This document shows, one piece after another, positions 1 through 12,391 of a stretch of DNA of 64,000 bases. Position 1 is the stretch's first letter. Every line of letters begins with the position of its first letter. The DNA is from Phlebiopsis flavidoalba. Its lineage: Eukaryota; Basidiomycota; Agaricomycetes; Polyporales; Phanerochaetaceae. The stretch is taken from NCBI GenBank assembly GCA_035772785.1, contig JAOCPU010000003.1:248001-312000 (forward strand), in the 5' to 3' direction. The position numbers and the translations under genes are program-made. Under the pieces are notes generated by a model that saw nothing but the letters and a program-made list of their open reading frames with translations, was not told the DNA's origin and did no database searches.

Positions 1-1799
1 TGTACCCCCCTCCTGCAGCGACGCCCTCCACAAACCCAGGAAACGACACAGCGCGCCGCTACATCGTCCACTGAACCTCACTTTAGCTACACTGTCCATG
101 AACTCGCCATCCTCCACCGAACAAGACATAGAAGTAGAAATTGAGGCGCGTTTGCGACTGGTCTCTATTCAGCGTCGTCGCAACGATGGGTGCGTCCGCG
201 CAGACGCGTCCGAGCACAGTCCCTAATGGAGTCCATAGGCCATGTCCCAATTATACGCTGCCCTCGAGGCAACGCTGCGGAGATGATCGCGAAGAAGCTC
301 GAGCAAAAGATACGGAGGACGCGATCCTTCTCTGCGTCTCGCTTTTCGCATGCACCCTCAATATTCTCCCAGGAACGCTTCCGGATTGTCCGTCATCTGC
401 AAAGACCTTGTACGCACGAACCGCTGTCTCGTGAAAAGATGCGTACTCATGACCTTTGCAGTGCTTCTCTTGCTGGACCGCAACGTCGATCTGGCTTGCC
501 AATGCTATCACATGGCTGGACATACCAAGCATTGGTCTCGGACTGTCTAGAGATGATTTGAAGCTGAACAGGGTTGTTGTAACCCAACCTCAGAAGAAGT
601 CATATGACCTGGACTCGAAGGATTTCTTCTGGGCCAAAACGCGGCAAACCCTTTCCCCTCAAGTAGCAGAGGACATTGACGCAGAGCTCCAACCGCTACA
701 AGCAGGATGCGGCCGAGATCACACGGTCAACTGGCATAAGCGATATGAACGACATTGCGCAGGTGTATGTATGAACGTAGTATTCCCGTTCCATTTGCCT
801 CTGACCGTAACCACAGGGATATTTCTCATAACCCCGCACATCTCAATACGGCCATCACGGGCCTTTGCCAGAGTTGACGGCGCGAAATGGCTACTCTCGA
901 TACCCACATGAACATAGCGACTGCACTACTGGAGGAAATCAAGAAGCGTGGTTTGGATGAGCTATTCAGCACCGAAGAAGCTATCACCAAACAGGTATTG
1001 TATATTGACCATCCGCGCTTGCTATCGCGTGTTGACTCTCCTCAGACCGTACAAACGATTCTGGAAACCTTGAGACATCCTAAACCGGATGTCGCGACCT
1101 ACCGCCGCAGACAAACTCCGTCTAGTCCTCGTCTTCTATCTCTCATCACCCGACAACGCCATTTCCAAGGAGGACGTTGCGGAGCTCGAGAAGCGAGCTC
1201 AAAGCCGCCGGCGCGGATGTGGGTGCATTCGAGTACGTCCGCCGCACACGCGAGATATCGCGCATGACCGTCCCCCACGGCCGTCGGGCGGATCCTCCAC
1301 GCCCATCATGGGTGGCACGCCTGGCGGAGAGCTCTTCAAGGGCTTCAGCGCCCTTGGCAACAGGCTCATCAAGGACGCGGACTTGACAACCTGATCAGTC
1401 GGCGTGAAGAACTTCCTCCCGGCGAACAAGTTGCTCCCTGTTACACGGCTGACGGAGGCTCTCATGGACTCTTCTTCTGCGTCGAACCAGTCGTTGCAGG
1501 GAGACCGACGACTACCTGTTTTTTTCGACCCGCGGTCGCCCAAGAATGCGAATGCTGGTCTTGGGATCTCGGGGTCAGCGCAGGTGGTGCAGGGGGCGCG
1601 GCAAGCGGACGTTTCGCGGCGCATGGCATTCTCTGAGGGCATCGTCTTCGTCGTTGGCGGTGCAGGATATGTTGAGTATGGCAACCTCGAGGAGTGGGCT
1701 CAACGAACGGGTAAGAGAGTCACGTATGGTGGGACGGAGATTGTGGACCCCGGAGGCTTTATTCGTATTTTGGAGAGCTTGGGGAAGAACGCATCTTGA
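1..1799 (+). CDS. SLY1: SLY1-type Sec1/Munc18 vesicle-fusion protein, 5'-truncated by window edge
   Basis: Sly1 (human SCFD1) binds the ER-Golgi syntaxin Sed5 and promotes SNARE assembly in ER-Golgi membrane fusion. Ordered fragments of the family are visible: a region reading [15 protein letters not shown] near 270-320, [10 protein letters not shown] near 610-640, VAEDIDAEL near 665-695, a clean stretch from 887 ([20 protein letters not shown]), [14 protein letters not shown] near 1115-1155, [19 protein letters not shown] near 1405-1465, and the C-terminal [18 protein letters not shown] block before a stop at 1797-1799. The N-terminal domain lies upstream of the window. Fragments change frame repeatedly, partly at short introns and partly at indels. 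The order and full C-terminus argue for a functional gene with consensus errors. The identification rests on conserved order of motifs; the exact exon chain is not resolved. Confidence 0.85.
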
Positions 1800-1993
1800 T
1801 TTTTCTCGGCGTTTCAGTCGTTCTTATATACACATGTGTACTGAAGTGGCTGCATTATTTGGATTCTTATTCATATGTGCGTTCCTGACTCGAAAAGTGA
1901 ACGCAAGTGGTGATGGTATGTGATACAGAGGATGAAACTAGGCTAATCATACATGGGGGATGCTAACTGTCCGGCCGCGCCCACCTGGCCATT
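1800..1993. other. Short convergent intergenic region
   Basis: This lies between the stop of the SLY1 gene and the stop of the minus-strand GHITM-like gene, so it should hold only two 3' ends. No gene or repeat is apparent. Confidence 0.5.
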
Positions 1994-3260
1994 TCATTTC
2001 CTACGGTTTTGCTGCATGGCGAGAATCTGGACGAGACGAATGCTTCACAAGTGGTCGTTAGCTTTGTACGCACTTATTGCAGACATGCGCAGACACTCAC
2101 AAGATGTTGATCATGTCTAGCTCTAGGCTGATTGATTCCTTGAGGGTGTCCCGGGGAATAGCACCGTGCTCGGCCAAACGCGCGTGTTGTTGCAGGACTT
2201 TTCTGAGTACTAGAAGCCGTCGTGAGTAAACATTTTACTGGGACCAAGATGGCAGCTTACTCGTAAAAGAACGAAGCCGCTGAAACACAGCAAGGCCGCC
2301 GTATAATGAGATTGCTTCGCTGACGGCGAGTCCGCGCATGCCGAGAGGAAGTACCATGGTGCCAAAGAGCTCAGCGCAACAACAGTCACGCCAGCCCAGG
2401 AGAGGTCCACCCCAGTAGAGATACTTGTCATTTTCTACAAAGTGCAGAGATTAGACGACAGGGGCTCGCAAGGTGAAGAGTGAATGCGCACGTAGCCGTT
2501 GCACCGATATAACTGAGAGACACCGACAACACCACATGTGTAGATAGTGCTCGTGATAGGATAGCCGGGCTGAGGAAGAATAGAGGACTAAGTGTTGCGG
2601 CTTGGAACCCGTTGAATGCCAGCCAGAAACCGTGCTTGAGGAACGTGCGGTCCGGATCCGGGGTCATCATAAACACCCATCATGGACCCAATGGACCCAA
2701 CCAAGCTGATACCCAGGGACGACCCACGGATTTGCGACATAATTCGGAAGGCAGCACCGGAACGGAATAGGGCACGAGCACCGAGGGCTGTCAACACGAG
2801 ACCACCTCCGGTGTACTTGAACGTGTCGTGCAGGTAGGATCTCTCCGCGGTGCTGAGAGAATCGCGAGTCTCCCTGTTGAAAAAAAGCCATTTACCACAA
2901 CGATTGTTCCTGCTACAGCACCCTGCGAACGGAGGGTATGTGAGCATGTCGACGAGACGGCCCAAGCGTTTTGCTTACCGCAGTATAGGCAAAGCGTTTC
3001 CAAGACTCAGATTGGTTTGGACGAGTAACGACTGGAGAAGAGTCGGTCCTGAACGTCCTTGGTGATGCCTTGAAGGACTGGAGGACAAGACTTCGAGGAA
3101 AGCTGGCTCGGCATTGAGGAAGCTCTGCCTGAAGAGGCCGAAAATGCCGCATGGTGGATGGAGGGTGGGCATTACGATGCGAACGAGGCTACTACGCTAG
3201 GAGTTGAACGCAGTGGTAATAGACTTACTCGCAGCATACTGAAGGAGAGATGGTTGTGGT
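1994..3260 (-). CDS. GHITM-like Bax-inhibitor-1 family mitochondrial membrane protein
   Basis: The family (human GHITM/TMBIM5) comprises multi-pass inner-mitochondrial-membrane proteins of the BI-1/LFG group, linked to cristae structure and ion exchange. Minus-strand fragments run in order: TFKYTGGGLVLTALGARALF (near 2830-2770), SLVGSIGSMMGVY (near 2710-2670), DPDRTFLKHGFWLAFNGFQA and TLSPLFFLSPAILSRAL (near 2660-2540), then SYIGATA, VTVVALSSLAP and FSGFVL (2520-2270). A late exon reads HARLAEHGAIPRDTL and ELDMINIL before a GTGAGT donor. The last exon ends MQQNRRK with a stop at 1994-1996. Hydrophobic segments match the 6-7 TM fold. The N-terminal presequence and start are not resolved; the start given is approximate. 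Confidence 0.75.
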
Positions 3261-3466
3261 TGTGGGCAAGACGCGGCTTGGGTCAGCAAGACATGCATCC
3301 CGCGGGCGTCTACACCGGCAAGGTAGGCACGTCATAGCCGCGGCACGAATCTCCTCGAAGGAACCAGTAATATCCGTCGGTTTTACGGCCGATTTCGTAG
3401 GGCCATGTAATAGTACAGGGAATAATACAGAGTATACCATTACGTCGCGTCAGTAGAGTAAAAATA

Positions 3467-5736
3467 TTACACAGTGTTAACGAGAGCCAAAGTCCGGGCT
3501 ACTGGGTCAGCTCGGGTATCTGAGAAACAATCGACCACACCGACCACGCCAGACTCAAGGCCAAGTGCTATACGGTTGAGATTCCCAGATTGCTGCCGAG
3601 TCGATCTCGAAGATGGCGTAGGCGTTTGTCCGGAGTCAGTATGCCACAACCACTTGAGTTCTCTTGGACTGCCAAGATCGTGAGCACTCTACAGCTTCGG
3701 ACATGCTATGAGGAGACCTTAGCTTTCACATCATATACGAGTAGGTGACCGTCGCGCGCCGGCTGGTTTACGGTAGCAAAGAAACGTGAGTCTGGGCTGA
3801 AGCAGAGGGTATATATCGATGCTTTATGGTCATTGAAGACGCGCAGAGACATTCTCCCGGTGGTTTTGAATTCCATAACCGCGATATACCATCAAGGGAT
3901 GACCTGCGTTAGATTGTTAGACAGAATATACACAGTATCGGAGGACAAGAAAGCACACGCACGTCGCCAGGATATCATCAGGCGACTGTCCGTCCCATGG
4001 ACACCAGAGCGATGCTGCTGACTGTATTCGTGTGGCCTTCAAGCGTGAGCACCTTATTACTGAATGGTCGCCCAAGTGCCAAATCCATGACATCCCAGAC
4101 ACGTGCAGTTTTGTCATCAGAGCAGGAGGCAAGTAACGTCTTGCGGGAATTTCATTTGATCTGGTTCACTTCGTCGCTGTGGCCACTGGAAGGTGTTCAA
4201 TAAACGCTATGTCAAATGGGGGGATACCGAAGCCTCAATGTCTCGAAAGAATATTGATGCGCCTCAGCTGCGTAACGCGTATCTTCGAATCGACTCCGCA
4301 GCTAAACAAATATATCGTCCGTCAGCCACTCAACGTCAAGACAACAGCCTAGAGCAATCAGTCAGATATCGCCACTTGACAAGGTTCAGACCTACTCTCG
4401 TGCGAAGGGAACTGCTTAAAGAGACATTTGTTGGGAATGTCCCAGGCACATACAGTGCGCGTCGATGCTAGCAGTGAGTAAATACTGTCCGGACGGAGAG
4501 AAGCGGTGTGGCGAAGACAGGTCCCTTCTCCACCCCCATGAGTTCAGTATGGGACTCCTAACAACGAACTGACGGTATTTACCTTCTGCAGTGCTCCTCG
4601 GCGAAATAAAGGTTACCAGTACGAAGCGTCGCTATATACGAAGGTAAAGTGTCGTATGATCCGGCCGCGAGGAGATTCCCGTCCGGACTCCAGTCCAGCG
4701 AGGTCAAGTCTCCTTGTGTAGAATCACCGAGGTGACAAAGTGGTGTGAGCTTTCTGCACTTGGTGATATTAAATTTTGGGAGATGGGTCGCGCAGTTTCC
4801 AGATGTTGATGAACGTGTCCTTAGATCTGTTCGTCTCCTCATCGGTTTTAATTTCCGACTACGCAGGTAGAGACAGACTTACCCTGAGCCAAGCAAGTCT
4901 TTCTGTACTGGGTTCCAAGCGCATACAAAGACCTATTTTGGTCAGCAAGAAGCACTACACACCGTACACGCGCGTATAATCACCTCAGTCCTGTGACCCT
5001 CGAGCTTGCCCACGGCAGTCGTTGATCCAGCCATGTGGCGACCTTGGAGGTTCGCTTTGATTTTCTAAGACCACAGCATCGTCGGATACCGCTGGCATGG
5101 ATGTCGCAACGGGTCTGTCTGCTGGTGGCTCTTTAAGAGGATAAGTCGAGTAACAAAGAAGTAAGAAGACTCTTACAGGTTTCATTACAAGGGAATAGAC
5201 GTACGTTCGGTTTGAAACAACACTGTCCACCTCCATCTCCTCTGTCCGTGCACGCTTCTCTTTGGGAATTTCTTCAATTGCGGGTGTGCTTGCTTTCCGT
5301 TTTCTCCCGAGGTTCCGTTAGTGGCGGGCCCAGTAACCTCTATGACAGGAGGGTGGAATGTGACTGTGGGAGGTAGACTTTGGGTCTAGCGAACAGACAT
5401 GTCTGTCTAGAATCGAGAATGGTGCCTTGCAATTATTCGTCATGGCGTTGCTTTTTTCGCCTTTCCAGTGAGCCTCAGCTTTTCGGAGTAGAGTAGGGCT
5501 TTGCTCAATAGCTCTATGAGCTCGCCTCGTGGAACATGCTTTCCATAGTGTTGTGACTTCTCAATACGACCTTCTGCACGTAGCACGAACGCACTATGTA
5601 CAAAACCTATAGGGTTGCTAACTTTAGCCACACTACTGTGCCTTTGAACAACCCGACTCACCCGAATCCTGAAAGTATGCGTGCATGAGGCAATTCACTT
5701 CGTCTGCGGTGATAGTAAGGGAGCCGTGGCAGTCAT
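3467..5736 (-). CDS. TBL1/Sif2-like LisH-WD40 corepressor subunit
   Basis: TBL1/TBL1XR1 and yeast Sif2 are scaffolds of histone-deacetylase corepressor complexes (NCoR/SMRT, Set3C). The N-terminus is a LisH dimerisation motif: an ATG at 5736-5734 leads into LTITADEVNCLMHAYFQDSG with one missing base, followed by FVHSAFVLRAEGRIEKSQ and GELIELLSKALLYSE, the rest of the LisH/F-box-like hairpin. The WD40 propeller follows: DLTSLDWSPDGNLLAAGSYD with GNLYFAEE (near 4720-4580), and matching fragments downstream, ending in SGNLNRIALGLESGVVGVVD before a stop at 3467-3469. The full length fits one LisH plus a WD40 propeller. Frame changes are frequent. It could act in an HDAC complex in the nucleus; this is inferred from the family only. 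Confidence 0.75.
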
Positions 5737-6093
5737 TTTTGGGTTTTCGATGATTTCGAGGGCGGGCGAGGATACATAAAAAAGTTATGGACAGGTTCAA
5801 GGTTTGGTTTGCAACTGAAACCGCTAGTAATGGCACGCTGTGGCTGTAGGTGTGGCGGGGAAAGCGTCGCCGTCTTAAAACGAGAGGATCTCCGACAGTT
5901 TCGATCAACTCACCAGCGCATCTTATCTTATCTAAAGTTGCTCGTCATGACCGATCGCGCGCCCACGGCTCCCAGGCTTGCTCAGCAATTCGGCACTGAC
6001 AAGTCCCATCCCGGATGAAACCTACACGGCTTTCCCTCGAGCCTCTGAGTTCTCGCCAGCCAAGTCGGGGCATTCACCGCAGACCGCTCAGCA

Positions 6094-8726
6094 ATGTCGG
6101 GTGTACACAACAGCGGCGACCGCGATGAGCCCATCGTCATCTCTTATCAAGACCTCCTCGCAAGTACGGTTACAATCGGTCGTTCATGTTTCTACGCTAA
6201 TTTCAGCCGCTGCATATAGCTTTGGTGTCAATGACGGCAGCGTGGGCTCATGCAGACTATGCGCGACTCCGACGCTGCTGCTGGCGATGCAGCTCAGGAC
6301 GAACGAAACGTCCCCACATGTCGTGAACATTTTGCGCCATTTGCTCCCGTGATGGGTCTGGCGTGGTACAGGACGACGACGGTGATGAGGAATATGCTTG
6401 ATATAGAAGATGCACAAGTAGAGGGGGGTGAAGACGGCGAGGATGGAGACGAGGACCTTGAAATGGACGACGAAGACGACGAACTGGGAGGGCTCTTTGG
6501 GTATCAGCCTATTAACCACCCTCCTCCCCCTCCCCACGATGGCGCGAAGACGTCACGGAGCCCAAGCAGCAAGGCCTTGACCTGCCCCTATTCAGCGGAG
6601 AATTTGGAAGAATAAATCACCAAATTCGTTCGCGAAACAAGGCGGGGAACGTAGCGAAATATCTGCTTAATCGCGGCAGGAGTGTACGCCCAATTAACAA
6701 AGAAGATATATCGACAGTATGTATATTTGCACTCTACTGTATACTCCCTAATCTCTTGTGAAAGGATATCATCCCAATACAGATGGCACCGCTGTCGCCA
6801 GCTATCATGCCAATGCGTATGTGTTGGTGACAGTATTCATCAGGTTGTGCACTATCCTCCCCATGTCAACGAGGGGCAGTCAGTCTCATTACATTGCAGA
6901 TTCCTCCTTCTACTACACATGTGTACGATGTATGCCGCAAGCGCAAATTCTCAATTGTGTTTTATACTGATTGTATGTTTAGACTTCCGTTTGCACGTAT
7001 ACGACACCACTGCCCCTATCATGCCCACAAACCCCTCATCGCGAATGGCCCGAAAAAATACGGAATGGTATACTGAACCAGGATCACGAAACTTCTATGA
7101 AAGTCATCAAAACGATTCGCGCTCATCCTGGGGGATGCGACAATTACTGACTCTCATCTGAGTCCGGACAACCAGAGGATGATTTTATGCTTCAGTAGTG
7201 AGTAAACAAGGTTCGCCATTGGGGGCGCCTTTCTGACGTCTGTCACAGCTTCGAATATCGTCTACATGGCTTTCCACGCTGGATTCCTCTTCAATTCCAA
7301 CTGGTACCTATCAACTTTGCAGACCCGCCTCGTCGAGACGCGACGCGTACGGCTACGAGGATTCGGTAGGGCGTTTGGAGTTGCAAGTTTTCTGCAGATG
7401 GCAACGACGAAGTCATATGTGGAGGGTGCGGGGAGGTACAGAGATGGTTTTCGGTAGAAGCTCTCTCATAATCTCTGTGGTAATAGTCACTCAAACCAGC
7501 AACAGTCTACGATTTGCTTGCCCAGAAGCGCACCGTCAAGATCAAGGCTCACGAGGAACGACCACATCAACAGCTGCTAATGCTGGGCCACCGACACGGC
7601 TACTCCGGTACATGTGAGCTTGTTAGTGCATCGGATGAAATCCTTTTGTGTGAAAAGTTTTTGAAGGTTTGGTATGTGCTATGGGTGATCACCCCAGTGC
7701 CTGTATGGCGCTCATAACATTCTGCAGGGATCGTCGATCATTGGGGTCGACGCCGAAGCCTTCTGGTGTGTCTCATTGCTCACACTGGAGGGTATTACGT
7801 ACGTCTCTGCCAAGTTGTGCCAGGGCCGATAGCGTGATATCGAATGGCAAAGACCACAGTACGCTCTGCGTCTTTGGATCTTCGCAAAATGCGCTCGCAC
7901 ATGGATTTCCGAGTGCGTCAAGGACAAAGACACTACGGCACACCAAAACTTCTGACTACCGGTGGGTAGACTCCGTCTCGCACCGTGCGCCGAGGGGTAT
8001 TATGATGCTCATACGTGGGACATAGTCGTGCCTCGACTATCCTAAACCGAAATTCAAAGCGGCATGCCGTCACCAGGAGGACGTGGGGGGATTCAGGTTG
8101 TCATTGCACGTCCACCGGCCTATGAGGTACTCAAGGACGCTTATTCGGTGTGTCACTTCAGCCCTGCGGAGACAAACTGGCGGACAGTAACATTTACTCC
8201 GGTGGCGCAGATGGGCCGTATCCATGTGGTTTAGTCGGACATAATTAGGCTTTGGACGCGTCTAATTATTTTTTAGATATGGTGCGCTTGACGGACAAGT
8301 CGTTCCACCAAGTCCTCAATCGGTCTCTGGAGCAAATCTACACCATGTCATGCGACCCCCTCTGAATCAACATGCCTAGGAGCGACATCAAGCGTAGAAG
8401 ACGGGTTTGTGCGTGCGGGAACGTGTGAGCTGGTCTTTCTCAGGTCAGTCGTATTGCAGTGTAGGAACGTCCTTTCGCTCATATTTTTTGTCCCGCGCCG
8501 CAGCAACCGATCCTCATGAGTGCCGGGTGGCTTGGTGGGGGATGGGGCACCAATGAATCCAGCGTTATTGCTCGCCATGAGTGGAAGGGTCTCTCGAAGA
8601 TGAACTACTCACTTTGTGAAGACCATGTCGAAACAGCAACAATCGGAGCGCGCCGGAACGGGCTGCGCGTTCGTGCCCGTCATGAGGGCCATGCCTGGCT
8701 CCTTCCGCGACGAGACCAGACGATGA
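6094..8726 (+). CDS. DCAF11/WDR23-like WD40 substrate receptor
   Basis: DCAF11 (WDR23) is a DDB1-CUL4 ubiquitin-ligase substrate receptor. The likely start at 6094 reads MSGVHNSGDRDEPIVISYQD, followed by a very acidic segment (GGEDGEDGDEDLEMDDEDDE, near 6425-6485) typical of this family. WD40 blocks follow in order: PNTDGTAVASYHANAYV near 6775-6825, ADSSFYYTCV near 6895-6925, DFRLHVYDTTAP near 6980-7015, a KTI..AHPG..ITDSHLSPDN equivalent near 7100-7180, NIVYM at 7255, IVDHWG with a DRRSLGSTPKPSG block near 7728-7770, VISNGKD near 7830-7850, and MSAGWLGG with ESSVIARHEWKGLSKM near 8515-8600. An in-frame stop follows GSFRDETRR at 8724-8726. At least two segments are introns. Indels break the frame, but the order is complete. 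Confidence 0.82.
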
Positions 8727-8917
8727 GATGTAATGGTGAGGGATGTATGCGTGGATATCTGGATTCTGTACATGTACGTGCTGTATTAGTAGTAGAGTTC
8801 CCACTTGTTGTGCAATGTGAAGACATTGTGAATTGCCCTAGGTTAATCAGACCGCTGGCGGGTAGTATGCTGCGTGATAGAATCCAGCAACTATATATGC
8901 TCTAACGCGACGTCTAG

Positions 8918-10144
8918 ATGGCTGCGGCGCAGATACTAGGACCGGGTCACGTATTTCGACTACGCATCGCTAGCCTCAGGTGGGCGGCCTCCGTCGTTGG
9001 GCTTTGGCACGTATAAGACATCCGAGGACAGCCAACAAAAGGCAGTGCGTCTAGCGACGGGCAAAAACGGCGCTCCTACCATTAGATGCATCTCAGTCCA
9101 GTAGAATCGACTCTTAACAGCTACCACTCTACCAGGGACCCCGTAAGCCCACCCCAGACTTACAGACATATGGCTTTCCTGCAGGGTATTTTGTGCTAAA
9201 GAATCTCTCGACTGACAGACTACTCGATGTAGAGTCTGATATGGTCGAAGATGGTACTCCACTCATATTGTGTGGCCGCAGGACCGAATACTCCCTCGTA
9301 GAAGGTGGGTCAGGTATTACCCTAGACCCGGTAAGATATTTCGCGCGAAACTAACTACTACTATTTATGCAAGAGTTGAGGAAACCTGAGTCGAACAACC
9401 AAGTGAGCACGGGGTGCTAACACGCTGCTGCATTGTTTAACAGAGCGGAATACCTTCAGGTCTTCTTCATCGATACTTCAGTGGGTCGTTATGTTCGCGT
9501 CAGGCTGGACATGCCATTGACGTCGAGGGGTGCGTCTCGCCGTACGGTATCTATCCTCTTGTAACGCTGAGCTCTTTATCTAGACGAAACGGCTTGTAAT
9601 ACGCCACCGGAGGCCCGTTTCACATCCGTTTCCCAACGCATATTCGCATCCCATCCCACGATTTGCATACGATGCGGCCACACGACAAATTACCGTAACT
9701 TTTTGCATTCGACCCCACCTACCCGGTGGGTGCCACAGCGGATACAGCCAAAAGCGCCTGGAAAGACAAGGTCTTTCGTGCTCGCTGCGATTCCTCTTCG
9801 AAAGCCTCGCACGATTATCGACGATGCGTCCGAGATGCTGACAAGTGCTATCTCTGCCCCCTTCTCATTCTTTTCGGGCCATGTGATGCCTTCTTCGCCC
9901 CCGTCCTGACGAGGTGTTCAACAGCGGAGATATTGACCTCCGTGAGGATGAGATCCTGAACAGGACCGGGTCTGAAGAAGGAGAAGTAGATGACTCGCTG
10001 GAAAAGTACCGCCATGTGCGTGTTGTTGGCGTAGCCAAAGAAGACGATCAGGCTGTGGGAGAAAAGGCGAAGGCTAGGCGTGAATGGGTAGTGGGCAGTG
10101 ATGCCGCGTTGAGGAGTACGAAGAGTCGCACAGGTCCAATCTGA
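8918..10144 (+). CDS. Ricin-B-like beta-trefoil (lectin-fold) protein of unknown function
   Basis: The start at 8918 reads MAAAQILGPGHVFRLRIASL and is followed by a probable donor (CTCAG|GTGGGC). The next exons contain GYFVLKNLSTDRLLDVESDM followed by VEDGTPLIL (near 9180-9275). This is the QxW/GxxVLKN pattern of a beta-trefoil repeat, used by fungal ricin-B-like lectins to bind sugars. Later exons contain VFFIDTS, AGHAIDVE, VSHPFPNAYSHPIPRFAYDA and an acidic C-terminus (FNSGDIDLREDEIL, SEEGEVDDSLEKYRHVRVVG) ending in RTGPI at 10142-10144. There is no signal peptide and no enzymatic A-chain-like domain, so a cytosolic lectin-like or structural role is more likely than a toxin. The beta-trefoil call rests on one clear repeat; the C-terminal half is unassigned. 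Confidence 0.5.
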
Positions 10145-10474
10145 AGAATCTTGGCTTCATGTCACTAAGTAGCTTATTTATGTAGTCGGATTTTCATAGG
10201 ATCTCATCCTAGGCTGTCAGGTATGTTCATGCTGGAGGTTTTCACCCAGGGGCGTTGGTCGAAAAGCCTGACAAGATCTTGATCATGAAATGGGAACCGT
10301 TTTACTCTGTCAAGAACATTACGGCTTCCGGCGCTCATCATCCTGGCTTTAACGATTCTTCCTCGTATCGCGCGCGAAATCGGTGGTGAGTGGGGTTGAT
10401 TTAATATGGACTGGTTCCGGCCTAACGCGTCCTTATATAATATGCACAGATAGGCTTGAGTTCGAGTCAGAGCA

Positions 10475-12130
10475 ATGTTGCGTTCTACCATCGTCCTGCT
10501 TCTCGCTACAGAGCCAGCTCGCCAGGTCGCATGCCGGCCATGGGCAAGTACCGCTTGACGGTTTCGCCTCACCCCGCGTCTGCTGGTTCTGCTACATGGG
10601 TAGAGAAGTATGGACCGCAGATTGACCATTGCCATTCTCTGGTCCTCTGTCGTTCTCTCACCTCCCTTACACTCGCTGTCTAGATGATGACTCGCTCGCC
10701 TTCGATATCGCCGTGCTCGGTATGCTGCCTTCGACACTGGTGTGAGTTACGTCCAGGTGCCCGCTTTGGCCCCTACGCCATACGCTCTGGCAGTAGGCGA
10801 CAGAGAGAGCAGCGGGGCTACACGCTCTCGTGGGTAACAACCCGTACGCGCTTGGCTACAAAGTCTTGGATTGCGGAGACGTACGTACCAACTTTCCGCT
10901 CCCATATTCAAATCACGTACTAAGTCGTCTTGTAGGTACCTGTATCCCCGTTTGAACAATGCGCTTGCCATGGATCAGATGGAAGTAGCTTATTCGACTC
11001 TTCTGGCTGCGCCAGGTTGAACGTGCCGATAACTCTGTGGCGGCATACACTGGTGCTCTCGCCAAAGATGGGGAAGAACACCCTCGTATCATCACGTAGG
11101 TACTCTTCCAATTACCTACCTCTGTGCCATAACTCGCCTTTTAACCTTCACTCATATTTCCACAGCATGGGCGGGGCGATCACACTATTGTCCTGCCCAT
11201 TCATCTCCGGGCTCTAAACAAGGTTTATGGCCCCGTCTCGGTCATCCACTTCGACGCTCACCTCGACACATGGCCGCCTACCCAGGCACATCAACGGGAG
11301 CAGTCGCGGGTGTACACACGGAAACGTTCTTCTATCTCGCTCACGAGGAGCATCTCATGTCAAACACCAGTGTGCACGCTGGTATTCGTTGCAAGCTTAC
11401 AGTGAGTTGATCATTGTGCGGTTTAGAGGGGTAAACTGGACTGATTGAAATTCAGGGGATGGCAGACATGGAGAACGACATCCAGTCTGGGTTCCAAGTT
11501 GTAACCACTGATGACATCGACACTCACGGCGTCGAACGCAATTATTAAGCGCATCCCGCAAACGCGTCGGCAACAGCCCAGTCTATCTCAGGTGAGTCTC
11601 ATCGCTGACTGCTACTGTCTTCGTCACCCAATTTTTGACGTGACAAGTTTCGACATTGATGTAATCGGTAAATGGAATGACATTTCTGGCTGCTATCATT
11701 GCTAAACTAACGAGCACGCAGACCCCGGACTTGCTCCAGCTAGTAAGGAATTGTCAGAGTCCGTAAACACGAGATCACTAACCCGGCATATAGCCGGCAC
11801 GCCTGAAGCAGGAGGGTGGACCACGCGCAGAGGTCAAGAGAATTATCCGCGGCTTGGCTGGTTTAAACTCTTGTGTATGTATTTCCAAAAGCCATGTACG
11901 ATCGTGTGCTCACAAGCTACTCCAGAGGAGCCGACATCGTGGAGTGGCGCCGGCGTACGACCATGAGTGAGAGATCACGCCTGTCGAAGATCCCTCGTGT
12001 TTCTCACAACCTGCCTACAGCTGAGATTACTGGGGTTGCTGCGGCTGACCTCGTTCACGACTTCTTGTCCATGTTTCTCTCAGAGAAACCCCCGAAGCAA
12101 AAGACCTTTGGTGTCAAGGATGAACTGTAG
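10475..12130 (+). CDS. Agmatinase-like ureohydrolase with secretory leader and C-terminal KDEL
   Basis: Members of the arginase/agmatinase superfamily hydrolyse guanidino groups (agmatine to putrescine plus urea) using two Mn ions. The start at 10475 opens a hydrophobic leader, [13 protein letters not shown]. The catalytic domain follows: [11 protein letters not shown] near 10691, [15 protein letters not shown] near 10760-10800, a GGDHTIVLP equivalent disturbed by an indel near 11167-11195, the metal-binding HFDAHLDTW at about 11247-11274, GVERNYxAHPANAS-like [21 protein letters not shown] near 11530-11590, and FDIDVI at 11649-11667 directly before an intron, with DPGLAP following the acceptor near 11722. 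The C-terminus reads [16 protein letters not shown], then KTFGVKDEL and a stop at 12128-12130. Leader plus KDEL suggests ER lumen residence; this localisation is inference. Confidence 0.82.
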
Positions 12131-12391
12131 TAAAGCACTAGTAAATCATTACAAACTCGTTACAAAGCGAGCACAAGCGATCGTGAGGTGCGCCAAACGT
12201 CATCGTCGAGAAAGAAATCGTCCGTTGGATTTTCAGTTTCTGAGAGTCAATACTACGTTAATTTACGAATAACGCTCGCCCATTTGAGAACGACGAAATA
12301 CCCCAATCAGCGAAAGCAAATGAGAATATGTTATAGAGGGTCCATTATTGTTTTGCGCCCCACTGCCCCAGGTGGTTGCGCAGTTGCGTCG
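12131..12391. other. Intergenic region between convergent 3' ends
   Basis: A/T-richer spacer between the agmatinase stop and the end of the PalI tail. No gene seen. Confidence 0.4.

Noticed and set aside
8918..10144. Ricin-type toxin
   Set aside because: Only a lectin-like trefoil pattern is present; there is no N-glycosidase A-chain and no signal peptide.
10204..10737. 177-codon minus-strand frame overlapping the agmatinase start
   Set aside because: Antisense to conserved ureohydrolase sequence and Arg-rich; a shadow frame.
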